64,000 bases of DNA from the NCBI RefSeq assembly GCF_014058705.1, contig NZ_CP059692.1, positions 563,001 through 627,000 of the forward strand, read 5' to 3'. The notes under the pieces are model-generated. The model did no database searches, was not told the origin of the DNA, and saw only the letters and a program-made list of their open reading frames with translations. Every line of letters begins with the position of its first letter. The first letter of the stretch is position 1. Made by a program: the position numbers and the translations under genes. This DNA is from Aureimonas mangrovi (GTDB lineage: Bacteria; Pseudomonadota; Alphaproteobacteria; Rhizobiales; Rhizobiaceae). Of the stretch, positions 1 to 10,088 are shown one piece after another.

Positions 1-1
1 G

Positions 2-91
2 ACCGTGGCGAACGCGGTCGCAAGAGCGTTTGCCGCGCGCCGCGAAGACGGGGCGGTTGTGGAAAGCCTCGATGTCATGGGTTCAGCGTAG
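2..91 (+). CDS. C-terminal end of an unidentified protein (partial)
   Basis: An open frame enters from the left edge and ends at a TAG. It gives about 29 residues, ending with the residues ESLDVMGSA. Codon choice (GC-rich third positions) fits the genome, and the gene would converge on acnA. The fragment is too short to place in a family. It may be a chance open frame. Confidence 0.35.
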   Translation, partial: TVANAVARAFAARREDGAVVESLDVMGSA

Positions 92-130
92 AGACGCGCC
101 CCCTGCACGACCAGTCAAATGAGGGTGACA

Positions 131-154
131 GGCCGGGCGATTTCGCGCCCGGCC
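131..154. terminator. GC-rich hairpin between convergent genes
   Basis: A perfect 9-bp stem (GGCCGGGCG paired with CGCCCGGCC) closes a 6-nt loop, about 75 bp past the acnA stop and 40 bp past the partial plus-strand gene. There is no clear T run on either side, so termination efficiency is uncertain. Confidence 0.45.
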
Positions 155-228
155 CGGAGCATCCACTCGAAGACCGCTTCCGGTCCCGGAACGTCAGATG
201 CGGGTGTTCGACGTGCCTGTGAGGCTCG

Positions 229-2997
<2,769 letters not shown>

Positions 2998-3308
2998 GGG
3001 GCTCTCGTTCCTTCTCGAACCAAAGTGATGTCCGAAAGGCGAACGCCCCCCGCGCCGGGCGTGGCGCGAAGAAAAAATGCGGGTACGACCATTTCCGCCC
3101 GTCCGCCTCGAAGCCGGCTGACGCTGGCTACATGAGATCGGCGCTATGACTCCACGCCGGTCGCTGGAGTGGTTGGCCGCCTTATAGGCAAGTTTGTAAT
3201 CCCTATAAAGGGGCCTTCGCGCACAATCGCGATCTTCTCTTCCCGTCCGTTCCAGCGCCGCGCAAGCACGGCTTGCGTTTCCCCCTTCGGCCCGACAAGA
3301 GAGACGCC
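2998..3308. promoter_or_regulatory. acnA/ccmA divergent intergenic region
   Basis: This 311-bp spacer contains no gene. Its clearest feature is an inverted repeat at 3180-3211: CCTTATAGG, a 13-bp spacer, then CCTATAAAGG. The arms contain TATAAG-like (minus) and TATAAA-like (plus) sequences that could be back-to-back -10 boxes or a shared operator. No good -35 box is seen, so the assignment is tentative. Confidence 0.4.
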
Positions 3309-3959
3309 ATGCGCGCGATCACTCTCACCCTGTCCGGGCTGGTGGCGGGCCGGGGCGGGGAGGCGACCTCGGCCCCGGTCGACCTCGTCCTGCACGAGGG
3401 CGCGGCGCTGATCGTGACGGGCGCGAACGGAGCCGGCAAGTCGACGCTCCTTCGCACCATCGCCGGGCTCATCCCGCCGCTCGCCGGCCGCACGAGCGTC
3501 GAAGGGGCGCTTGCGCCGGACGGCGAGCCGGCGCGGCATCCTCGCGAGATCGCCCATCTCCTCGGCCACCGAAACGCGCTGCGCGCCGACTCGCGGCTCG
3601 GCGCCGAACTTGCCTTCTGGCACGGCTTCCTCGGCGGTGCCCGTGAGGAGCGGATAGACGCCGTCGAGGCGGCGCTTCGAGCCGTCGGGCTCGGCGGGCT
3701 GTCTTCGCTCGACGTCGGGCATCTGTCGGCCGGCCAGCAGCGCCGCGCCGCGCTGGCACGTCTCCTCGTCTTGCATCGGCCGCTCTGGCTGCTCGACGAG
3801 CCGACCGCCGCGCTGGACACGGCGGGGCAGGCGCTCTTCGCCCGGCTCGCGAGCGCGCACCTGTCGGCGGGCGGTCTCGTCGTCGCGGCCACGCACCAGC
3901 CGCTCGGGCTGGACGGCCTCAGCCTGCATCTCGGCGCACCGGCGCGCCAAGCCGCATGA
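3309..3959 (+). CDS. ccmA: Heme exporter ATP-binding protein CcmA
   Basis: ATPase of the CcmAB(CD) complex that releases heme-loaded CcmE during cytochrome c maturation at the inner membrane. The ABC ATPase signature is complete in 216 residues: Walker [10 protein letters not shown] at 38-46, signature LSAGQ at 139-143 and Walker B LWLLDEP at 159-165. The ATG at 3309 is chosen over an in-frame TTG at 3273 because an AAGAGAG ribosome site precedes it and the family N-terminus begins here. The stop overlaps the ccmB start as ATGA, which indicates translational coupling. Confidence 0.96.
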   Translation: MRAITLTLSGLVAGRGGEATSAPVDLVLHEGAALIVTGANGAGKSTLLRTIAGLIPPLAGRTSVEGALAPDGEPARHPREIAHLLGHRNALRADSRLGAELAFWHGFLGGAREERIDAVEAALRAVGLGGLSSLDVGHLSAGQQRRAALARLLVLHRPLWLLDEPTAALDTAGQALFARLASAHLSAGGLVVAATHQPLGLDGLSLHLGAPARQAA

Positions 3960-4609
3960 TCGCGCTGATCCGGCGCGATGTGGCGGCGCATCTGTCCGGG
4001 GCCGGCGGCGCGGCGACGGGCCTCGTCTTCTTCCTGGCGGTGGTCGCGACCATGCCCTTCGCGCTCGGGCCGGATCTCGCTCTCCTCTCGCGCCTCGGCC
4101 CCGCGATCCTGTGGATCGGCGCGCTCCTGTCGACGCTCCTCGCCCTCGACCGGCTGTTCCAGGCCGATCGCGAGGACGGCTCGCTCGATATTCTCGTCTG
4201 CGGTCCCGTGCCGCTCGTCCTCGTCGTCGCGGCCAAATGCGCCGCGCTGTGGCTCGCCTGCGTCCTGCCGCTCGTTGTGGCTAGCCCGCTCTTCGGTCTG
4301 TTCCTCGGGCTCGGCCCGGAGGCGATGGCTCGCGTCTTGGTCACGCTCCTCGCCGGCACGCCCGCGCTCGTCTTCATCGGCGCTGTGGGCGCAGCTGTGA
4401 GCGTGTCGCTGCCGCGCGGCGGCCTCCTCGTCTCGGTGCTCGTCCTGCCGCTCGCGATCCCGGTCCTCATCTTCGGCATCAGCGCGGTGGAGGCGGCCGG
4501 GCGCGGCCTGCCCTTCGCGCCGCCCTTCCTGATCCTCGCCGCGCTCAGCCTCCTCTTCGCCGTGGTCGGCCCGCTTGCCGCGGCCGCCGCGCTTCGCCAC
4601 ACCGACTGA
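3956..4609 (+). CDS. ccmB: Heme exporter membrane protein CcmB
   Basis: Permease subunit of the CcmAB complex for cytochrome c biogenesis. The 217 residues contain about six hydrophobic segments and few charges, with the family-like start [13 protein letters not shown]. It overlaps ccmA by 4 bp. The usual partner ccmC follows only after an intervening acetyltransferase gene. Length and context agree with CcmB. Confidence 0.95.
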   Translation: MIALIRRDVAAHLSGAGGAATGLVFFLAVVATMPFALGPDLALLSRLGPAILWIGALLSTLLALDRLFQADREDGSLDILVCGPVPLVLVVAAKCAALWLACVLPLVVASPLFGLFLGLGPEAMARVLVTLLAGTPALVFIGAVGAAVSVSLPRGGLLVSVLVLPLAIPVLIFGISAVEAAGRGLPFAPPFLILAALSLLFAVVGPLAAAAALRHTD

Positions 4610-4620
4610 CGAGAGCCATC

Positions 4621-5061
4621 ATGACCTTGCCCGAGGGCTACACGATCAACGACGAGACGCCCGCCATCGACGACTTCCGGCGCCTGCGCAAGGAGACGGG
4701 ACTCAGCGAGAAGACGCAGGAAGCCGCCGAGCGCGGCCTGCCGAACACCTGGGCCGGCGTGGTGGTGCGCCACGAGGGCCACGCGATCGGCATGGGCCGC
4801 GTCATCGGTGACGGCGGCTGCCATTTCCAGGTCGTCGATATGGCGGTGGACCGCGCGCATCAGGGCAGGGGGCTCGGCAAGGCGATCTTCGCGCGGCTCG
4901 TCGCGGCGCTGGAGGAGCGAGCGCCCGACAGCGCCTATGTCAGCCTCATCGCCGACGGGGACGCGAAGCATCTCTACGCGCAGTTCGGCTTCGACCCGGT
5001 GATGCCCGCCTCGATCGGCATGGCGCGGTGGATCGGCGGGCGGCCGCCCAAATCGGCGTGA
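4621..5061 (+). CDS. GNAT family N-acetyltransferase
   Basis: A 146-residue protein with the GNAT acetyl-CoA site: the loop RAHQGRGLGKAIF around residue 80-90 matches the Q/RxxGxG/A pyrophosphate-binding motif and is preceded by the strand VVDMAVD. The substrate is unknown. It sits 11 bp after ccmB and 37 bp before ccmC, on the same strand, so it is probably co-transcribed with the cytochrome c maturation genes although it is not a known ccm component. It is likely a lineage-specific insertion into the operon. Confidence 0.9.
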   Translation: MTLPEGYTINDETPAIDDFRRLRKETGLSEKTQEAAERGLPNTWAGVVVRHEGHAIGMGRVIGDGGCHFQVVDMAVDRAHQGRGLGKAIFARLVAALEERAPDSAYVSLIADGDAKHLYAQFGFDPVMPASIGMARWIGGRPPKSA

Positions 5062-5098
5062 TTTGCCGCGCCCTTCGGAAGGTTCTAAGGAACGCTTC

Positions 5099-5857
5099 AT
5101 GAGCGACATCGCCGCCAGCCGCTGGAGCGTCTCCGCGCTCGCCAACCCGACCCGCTTCATGGGCCTGTCGGCGCGCGTGCAGCCCTTTGTCTATGCGGCC
5201 GCTGCCTTGCTCCTCGGCGCCGGTCTCTGGCTCGGCCTCACAGCGCCGGACGACTACCAGCAGGGCGCGACGGTCAAGATCATGTTCGTCCACGTGCCCT
5301 TCGCGTGGCTCTCGATGATGGTCTGGACGATCATGAGCATCTCGGCGCTCGGCGTCCTCGTCTGGCGTCATCCGCTGGCCGAAGTCGCGATCAAGGCCGC
5401 AGCGCCGCTCGGCGCGACCTTCACCGCGCTCGCCCTTCTCACCGGCTCCATCTGGGGCCGGCCGATGTGGGGCACGTGGTGGGTGTGGGATGCGCGGCTG
5501 ACGAGCGTCTTCGTCCTCTTCCTCATGTATCTCGGGCTGATCGCGCTGACTCGCGCCTTCGACGAACCGGGCCGCGCCGGGCGCCCGTCGGCGATCCTCG
5601 TCCTCGTCGGCTTCATCAACATCCCGATCATCCGCTTCTCGGTCGATTGGTGGAACACGCTGCACCAGCCGGCGAGCGTCATCCGCGCCGACGGCCCGGC
5701 GATGGCAGCCGTCTATCTCTGGCCGCTGCTCCTGTGCGCCCTCGGCTTCTCGCTCCTGTTCTTCGCCCTGCACCTGACGGCGATGCGCACCGAGATCGTG
5801 CGCCGGCGCATTCACGCGCTGTCGCGCCGCACGGCGCGCACCAGCGAGGCCGGCTGA
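5099..5857 (+). CDS. ccmC: Heme-handling protein CcmC
   Basis: Inner-membrane protein that presents heme to CcmE. The 252 residues have about six membrane segments and the tryptophan-rich heme-binding motif WGTWWVWD at 124-131. Conserved periplasmic-loop histidines are seen in MFVHVPFAW (His 65) and in NTLHQPAS. The ATG at 5099 is preceded by TAAGGA; an upstream in-frame start would lengthen the protein beyond family norms. The stop overlaps the ccmD start (TGATG). Confidence 0.97.
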   Translation: MSDIAASRWSVSALANPTRFMGLSARVQPFVYAAAALLLGAGLWLGLTAPDDYQQGATVKIMFVHVPFAWLSMMVWTIMSISALGVLVWRHPLAEVAIKAAAPLGATFTALALLTGSIWGRPMWGTWWVWDARLTSVFVLFLMYLGLIALTRAFDEPGRAGRPSAILVLVGFINIPIIRFSVDWWNTLHQPASVIRADGPAMAAVYLWPLLLCALGFSLLFFALHLTAMRTEIVRRRIHALSRRTARTSEAG

Positions 5858-6021
5858 TGGGCGGCGCCTATTTCGGCTTCGTCGCCTCGGCCTACGCGAT
5901 CCCGGCCCTCGCGCTCATGGCGCTCGGCGCCTGGACCTTCCTCGACGCGCGCGCCGCGCGCCGCGACCTGAAGCGGCTGGAGGAAAGCGGCGCGGCGCGG
6001 CGGCGGGGCGGCGAGCGATGA
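5857..6021 (+). CDS. ccmD: Heme exporter small subunit CcmD
   Basis: A 54-residue protein with one N-terminal membrane helix (about residues 9-30) followed by an arginine-rich cytoplasmic tail, the classic CcmD plan. It helps release holo-CcmE from CcmABC. The start overlaps the ccmC stop by 1 bp and its own stop overlaps the ccmG start by 4 bp, so all three are translationally coupled. Sequence conservation in CcmD is low; the call rests mainly on position, size and topology. Confidence 0.9.
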   Translation: MGGAYFGFVASAYAIPALALMALGAWTFLDARAARRDLKRLEESGAARRRGGER

Positions 6022-6605
6022 GCGCGCAGGAAGCGATTCCGCGCCGCAGGCGGGGTTGGCTCGTGGCGCTGCCGCTCCTCGTCTTCGGGGCGCTCGCCGC
6101 GATCTTCCTGACGCAGCTTCTCTCAGGGCGCGACCCGCAGACGCTGCCCTCCGTGCTCGTCGGGCGGGCGGCGCCCGCCACCAGCTTGCCGGCGCTCGAA
6201 GGCCTCGCAGATGACGCCGGCGCCGTTCCCGGCCTCGATCTGCCGGCTGGCGGCACGGGCGAGCCGACGCTCGTCAACGTCTTCGCCTCCTGGTGTGGGC
6301 CGTGCCGCGTCGAGCATCCGATGCTGATGGCGCTGGCGGACCACGAAGGGCTGGCACTGACCGGGATCAACTACAAGGACCGGCCGGCGCAGGCGCTTTC
6401 CTTTCTCGACGAACTCGGCAACCCGTTCGACGCGGTCGGCGTCGACCCATCCGGCACGTCCACGATCGACTGGGGCGTCTACGGCGTGCCGGAGACCTTC
6501 CTCGTCTCGGGTGACGGCACGATCCTGTGGAAGCAGACAGGGCCGCTCACGCCGCAGGCGATCGAGACCGGCCTCCTGCCGGCACTGCGCGCCGCGGGGC
6601 AGTAG
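6018..6605 (+). CDS. ccmG: Thiol:disulfide interchange protein CcmG (DsbE family)
   Basis: Membrane-anchored thioredoxin-fold protein that keeps apocytochrome c cysteines reduced for heme ligation. The 195 residues comprise an N-terminal anchor (about 14-35) and a periplasmic domain with the active site SWCGPC (Cys 93 and Cys 96). The cis-proline region GVPETFLV is typical of DsbE. It is the last gene of the ccmAB-GNAT-ccmCDG operon and ends directly against the stop of a minus-strand small gene. Confidence 0.96.
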   Translation: MSAQEAIPRRRRGWLVALPLLVFGALAAIFLTQLLSGRDPQTLPSVLVGRAAPATSLPALEGLADDAGAVPGLDLPAGGTGEPTLVNVFASWCGPCRVEHPMLMALADHEGLALTGINYKDRPAQALSFLDELGNPFDAVGVDPSGTSTIDWGVYGVPETFLVSGDGTILWKQTGPLTPQAIETGLLPALRAAGQ

Positions 6606-6737
6606 TCACAGACAGAAGGTGAAGATCGCGTCGCCCCAGATGGCGGCGCCTTGCGCGTCCCAGGCCCATAGGCCGAGGGCGATCGCGAGGATCGCGCCAG
6701 CGTGCATGAGGATCGAGGTTCTGCGTGTGACGCTCAT
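6606..6737 (-). CDS. Small membrane protein (43 residues)
   Basis: A 43-residue ORF whose ATG overlaps the stop of the upstream MFS gene as ATGA, suggesting translational coupling. It has a short basic N-terminus (MSVTRRTS) and one strongly hydrophobic stretch (about residues 9-25, then AAIWGDAIFTF). I recognise no family. The coupling and single-helix topology suggest an accessory of the transporter, but this is inference. It abuts the ccmG stop with no spacer. Confidence 0.55.
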   Translation of the reverse strand: MSVTRRTSILMHAGAILAIALGLWAWDAQGAAIWGDAIFTFCL

Positions 6738-7957
6738 CGCCCGCCCTCCATCGCGATCCGGGCGACGGGCGCATCGCGGATCGGCCAGTTGAGGATGCCC
6801 GCCGCCACCGCGAAGACGATCGAGGCCGTCCAGGCCCAATCGTAGGAGCCGGTGATCTCGTAGGCAAGGCCCGCGGCCCAGGCCCCGAAGAAGGCGCCGA
6901 CTTGGTGGAACAGAAAGACGATCCCGAACAGCATCGACAGATAACGCACGCCGAAGATCTGGCCGACGAGCCCGCTCGTCAAAGGCACGGTGCCGAGCCA
7001 GAGGAAGCCCATCGCGCAGGCGAAGAGCGTTGCCGAAAGCGGCGTGAACGGCATCGACAGGAACAGCCCCATCACCACGGCGCGGCCGAGATAGATGCCG
7101 GCGAGGACGTATTTCTTGCGCAGCTTGTCCGCCGAAAGTCCGAAGACGTATGAGCCGAAGATGTTGAAGAGGCCGACGAGCGCGAGCGCGCGCGCACCGA
7201 TCGCCGGATCCAGACCCTTGTCCGTCAGGAAGGCGGGGAAGTGCGTGGCGATGAAGGCGATGTGGAAGCCGCAGACGAAGAAGCCGGCGTTGAGAAGCCA
7301 GAATCCCGAATGGCCGCCCGCCTCGCGCAGCGCCTCGCCGAAGCGCTGTTCGGAGGCTGCGCCGGACGCCGCCTTGGGGCGCCCGGATATCCCGATCGCG
7401 AGCGCGGCCATCGTGGCCGCGAGAACGGCGAAGATCATGAACGTGCCGCGCCAGCCGAATCCGTCGATCAGCCATTGCGCGACGGGCACCAGCAGGAACT
7501 GGCCGAAGGAGCCGCCGGCCGTGACGATGCCGGTGGCAAGGCCGCGCTTTTCCGCCGGCACCGCACGCGCCGCCGCGCCGATGACGACGACGAAGGTGAC
7601 GCCCGTCATCGCAAGGCCGATGAGGAAGCCGAGCGTGACGTTGAGCCCGAGCGCCGAGGCACTGTTCGCTGCCAGCACGAGGCCCCCCGCATAGAGGAGC
7701 GCGCCGACCGCGCCGACGCGGCCCGCGCCATGCTTGTCGGCCAGGGCGCCAATGAAGGGCTGGGCGAGACCGAGAACGAGGTTCTGCACCGCGATGGCGA
7801 GGCCGAAGGCCTCGCGCCCGACGCCGATCTCGAGTTCGATCGGGCGCATGAACAGGCCGAAGGACTGGCGCATCCCCATCGCGATCGTCACGATCGTCGC
7901 CGCGCAGACGAGGACGATCCACGGGTTGCGGGCCGCAAGGCTCGAAGAACGGGTCAT
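6734..7957 (-). CDS. Major facilitator superfamily transporter
   Basis: A 407-residue protein with about 12 hydrophobic segments and the MFS loop 2-3 signature region, seen here as GALADKHGAGRVGAVG. The family-like beginning NPWIVLVCAATIVTIAMGMRQSFG resembles the oxalate/formate antiporter-like and monocarboxylate-like MFS branch. The substrate is unknown. It overlaps the MarR gene upstream (4 bp) and the 43-residue gene downstream (4 bp), forming a three-gene unit that is probably MarR-controlled. Confidence 0.93.
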   Translation of the reverse strand: MTRSSSLAARNPWIVLVCAATIVTIAMGMRQSFGLFMRPIELEIGVGREAFGLAIAVQNLVLGLAQPFIGALADKHGAGRVGAVGALLYAGGLVLAANSASALGLNVTLGFLIGLAMTGVTFVVVIGAAARAVPAEKRGLATGIVTAGGSFGQFLLVPVAQWLIDGFGWRGTFMIFAVLAATMAALAIGISGRPKAASGAASEQRFGEALREAGGHSGFWLLNAGFFVCGFHIAFIATHFPAFLTDKGLDPAIGARALALVGLFNIFGSYVFGLSADKLRKKYVLAGIYLGRAVVMGLFLSMPFTPLSATLFACAMGFLWLGTVPLTSGLVGQIFGVRYLSMLFGIVFLFHQVGAFFGAWAAGLAYEITGSYDWAWTASIVFAVAAGILNWPIRDAPVARIAMEGGR

Positions 7958-8364
7958 GCGCGCAGATCCTCCATCCGCTCGAGCAGCGCGACGAGGCGCT
8001 GCCCTTCCTCGCCCAACAGATCGTCGATCCGGCCCTGCGCCTCGCGCCAGAACGGCATTGCGTCCGCGATGGCGTTGCGGCCCGCGTCGGTCAGCGCCAC
8101 GCGCCGCTCGCGCTGGTCGCGGCCCGGCTCGTGCGCCACGAGGCCACGCGCCTCCAGCGGGCGCAGCGTGCGGCTGAGCGAGGAGCGCTCATGCGCCGTC
8201 ACCTCCGCCAGCGCGCTGATCGAGGACGGCCCGAGCCGCGAGAGCGTGCGCAGGAGCGAGAACTGCGCGGTCGTCAGGCCACTCGGCGCGAGCGCGCTGT
8301 CATAGACGCCGGTCAGGATGCGCAGGGAGCGCCGGACGCGGGAGCAGGTGCAGGGACGGTCCAT
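7954..8364 (-). CDS. MarR family transcriptional regulator
   Basis: A 136-residue winged-helix regulator. The segment SISALAEVTAHERSSLSR is the helix-turn-helix and GRDQRERRVALTDAG is the beta-wing with the MarR D-x-R-x-x-x-(V/L)-x-L-T motif. The N-terminal CTC at residues 5-7 could be redox- or metal-responsive. The ATG at 8364 is preferred to an in-frame TTG at 8400, because that TTG is part of a good -35 box and the interval holds a -10 box. The message would then be leaderless. It likely controls the downstream MFS gene, whose start overlaps its stop. Confidence 0.92.
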   Translation of the reverse strand: MDRPCTCSRVRRSLRILTGVYDSALAPSGLTTAQFSLLRTLSRLGPSSISALAEVTAHERSSLSRTLRPLEARGLVAHEPGRDQRERRVALTDAGRNAIADAMPFWREAQGRIDDLLGEEGQRLVALLERMEDLRA

Positions 8365-8369
8365 GTTTG

Positions 8370-8400
8370 GTGCATATACACGCACCTCCGTCGCCGTCAA
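8370..8400 (-). promoter_or_regulatory. MarR operon promoter with overlapping palindrome
   Basis: On the minus strand, TTGACG (8395-8400) and TATATG (8373-8378) are separated by 16 bp. The near-perfect palindrome GTGCATATACAC (8370-8381) covers the -10 box. The predicted transcription start falls within a few bases of the ATG at 8364. A palindrome over the -10 box is where an autorepressing MarR protein would be expected to bind; the binding itself is inferred. Confidence 0.6.
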
Positions 8401-8437
8401 TGTGCGGGGCGGCGGCGAGGCCGCCCCGGCGCTTCGG

Positions 8438-9298
8438 TCAGGCGGTGGCCTGGGCCTCCTCGGCCGTGCGGCGGATTTCGGCGACGAGGTCCGGCTCGAG
8501 GCCGAGGCGCGAGGCGAGGAAGTCGAGATAGGCGCGCTCGGCCGGATGGTCGGCGTCCACCGCCAGGATCGAGGCGAGATAGATCTCGACGGCGACCTCG
8601 GGGCTCGTCGCAGCCGCGACCAACTCGTCGATCGACTTCGGCCGGCGCATCTCGTCCATAAGGAGGCCCTTCTCCTCGGAATCGAGCTGGAGGTCGTCGA
8701 CCTTGCCGAAGATCGCCTCCTCCTCCTCGCGATCGATATAGCCGTCGGCCTTGGCCGCGGCGATCATCGCCGAGAGAAGCAGGCGCGCGCGCGCATCGGC
8801 CTCGCTTTCGGCCGGCAGGAAGCGCGTGCCCTCGGCCGAGGGCACCTCTTCGGAGACCGGGCGCGGGAGCTGGCCCTGCGCGTTGACGCCCTGCGGCGAG
8901 TGTCCGCCGACGGGTCCGCCCTGTCCCTGCTGCGCCTGATAGTTCTGCCAGGCCTTGTAGCCGAGGCCGGCCACCAGTGCGAGGCCGCCGACCTTCAGCG
9001 CCGTGCCCCCGAGCTTCTTGGCGCCCTTGCCCTTCAGGAGATAGCCGGCGAGGCCGCCGGCCAGAGCGCTCGCGCCCGCCGTGCCCACGCCGCCGCGCCC
9101 CAGGGAGCCCGCGATGTCGGAGAGACCGCCCGAGAAGCTTCCGCCGCCCTGGCTGCCGCGCGCGCCCGAGCCGCCGAGCGCGCCGCCGATGATCTTGTCG
9201 AGCCCGCCGGGCAGCGAGCCGCCGCTGGCCCCTGTGCTGCCGGGTCGGCCCTTCCCGGAGCCGAGGAACTGGTCGAGAAGTCGCTGCGCGTCGATCAT
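8438..9298 (-). CDS. DUF533 (TerB-like, YebE family) protein
   Basis: A 286-residue protein in three parts. The N-terminus (1-100) is glycine/serine-rich and low-complexity. A hydrophobic patch follows, around LALVAGLGYKAWQNYQ. The C-terminal helical half contains DADHPAERAYLDFLASRLGLEP, split by the acidic stretch DGYIDREEEEAIFGK, which resembles the TerB/DUF533 metal-binding fold. The domain start MIDAQRLLDQFLG is typical of the family. Function is unknown; envelope-stress association of YebE homologs is known but not shown here. Confidence 0.88.
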   Translation of the reverse strand: MIDAQRLLDQFLGSGKGRPGSTGASGGSLPGGLDKIIGGALGGSGARGSQGGGSFSGGLSDIAGSLGRGGVGTAGASALAGGLAGYLLKGKGAKKLGGTALKVGGLALVAGLGYKAWQNYQAQQGQGGPVGGHSPQGVNAQGQLPRPVSEEVPSAEGTRFLPAESEADARARLLLSAMIAAAKADGYIDREEEEAIFGKVDDLQLDSEEKGLLMDEMRRPKSIDELVAAATSPEVAVEIYLASILAVDADHPAERAYLDFLASRLGLEPDLVAEIRRTAEEAQATA

Positions 9299-9371
9299 GA
9301 GGGCCTCACGGTTGTTTCGTCGTGGAAGGCCAAGTGGGAAGGCAATTGCGGCGCGGCAAGGCGTGGGATCG

Positions 9372-10007
9372 CTATTCCGGCAGGGCGTGCCGCTTCAGGA
9401 GCGGGATCTGGAACATCATGAAGCCGATGGTCAGCGGCATCGTCGCCCAGACCTTGAAGGCTACCCAGAAGTCGGTCGAGGTCGTGCGCCAGACCACCTC
9501 GTTGAGGACAGCGAGGAGGATGAAGAACAGGCCCCAGCGCAGGGTCAGCTTCGACCAGCCTTCCCGGTCGAGCTTGAAGGCCTGATCGAAGACGTAGCCG
9601 AGAAGCGGCTTGCCCATGGCGAGGCCGCCGAGAAGGATCGCCGCGAAGAGCGCGTTGACGATCGTGGGCTTCATCTTGATGAAGAGCTCGTCCTGCAGCC
9701 AGAGCGTCAGCGCGCCCATCGCCAGAACGAAGACGCCCGAGACGATCGGCATCACCGGCAGGGTGCGGGTCAGCGCATAGGAGACGGCGAGTGCGGCCAC
9801 CGTCGCGACCATGAACAGGCCCGTCGCCACGAAGAGCGGACCGCCAAGGGTCCCGAGCGCCGGAAAGCTTTCAACGATCCACTCGGCGCGTGAATTGGCG
9901 AAGAAGAAGACCGCCAGCGGCCCGAGCTCCAGCGCGAGCTTCAGGAGCGGGTTCATCTCCGGCTTGCCCGGGGCGTTCGGCGCCTGTTCGACGATGCGCT
10001 CGCTCAT
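9372..10007 (-). CDS. yciB: Inner membrane septation protein YciB (IspZ)
   Basis: A polytopic inner-membrane protein of 211 residues with about six hydrophobic segments. The family N-terminus ([19 protein letters not shown]) and C-terminal region ([19 protein letters not shown]) are easily recognised. It is implicated in septation and envelope integrity. In Hyphomicrobiales it normally follows ftsY; here an L-lactate dehydrogenase gene lies between them. The stop is 74 bp before the start of the DUF533 gene on the same strand. Confidence 0.95.
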   Translation of the reverse strand: MSERIVEQAPNAPGKPEMNPLLKLALELGPLAVFFFANSRAEWIVESFPALGTLGGPLFVATGLFMVATVAALAVSYALTRTLPVMPIVSGVFVLAMGALTLWLQDELFIKMKPTIVNALFAAILLGGLAMGKPLLGYVFDQAFKLDREGWSKLTLRWGLFFILLAVLNEVVWRTTSTDFWVAFKVWATMPLTIGFMMFQIPLLKRHALPE

Positions 10008-10088
10008 GGGGGTGTTCCTTGGGGTCTGGCGATTCCGCTCGCGGGCATATGGGAGGCGATGGCGCCGATTTTCAGGCCGCGCCGATCC

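Noticed and set aside
8365-8400. N-terminal extension of MarR from the TTG at 8400
   Set aside because: This stretch is better explained as the -35 and -10 boxes with an overlapping operator.
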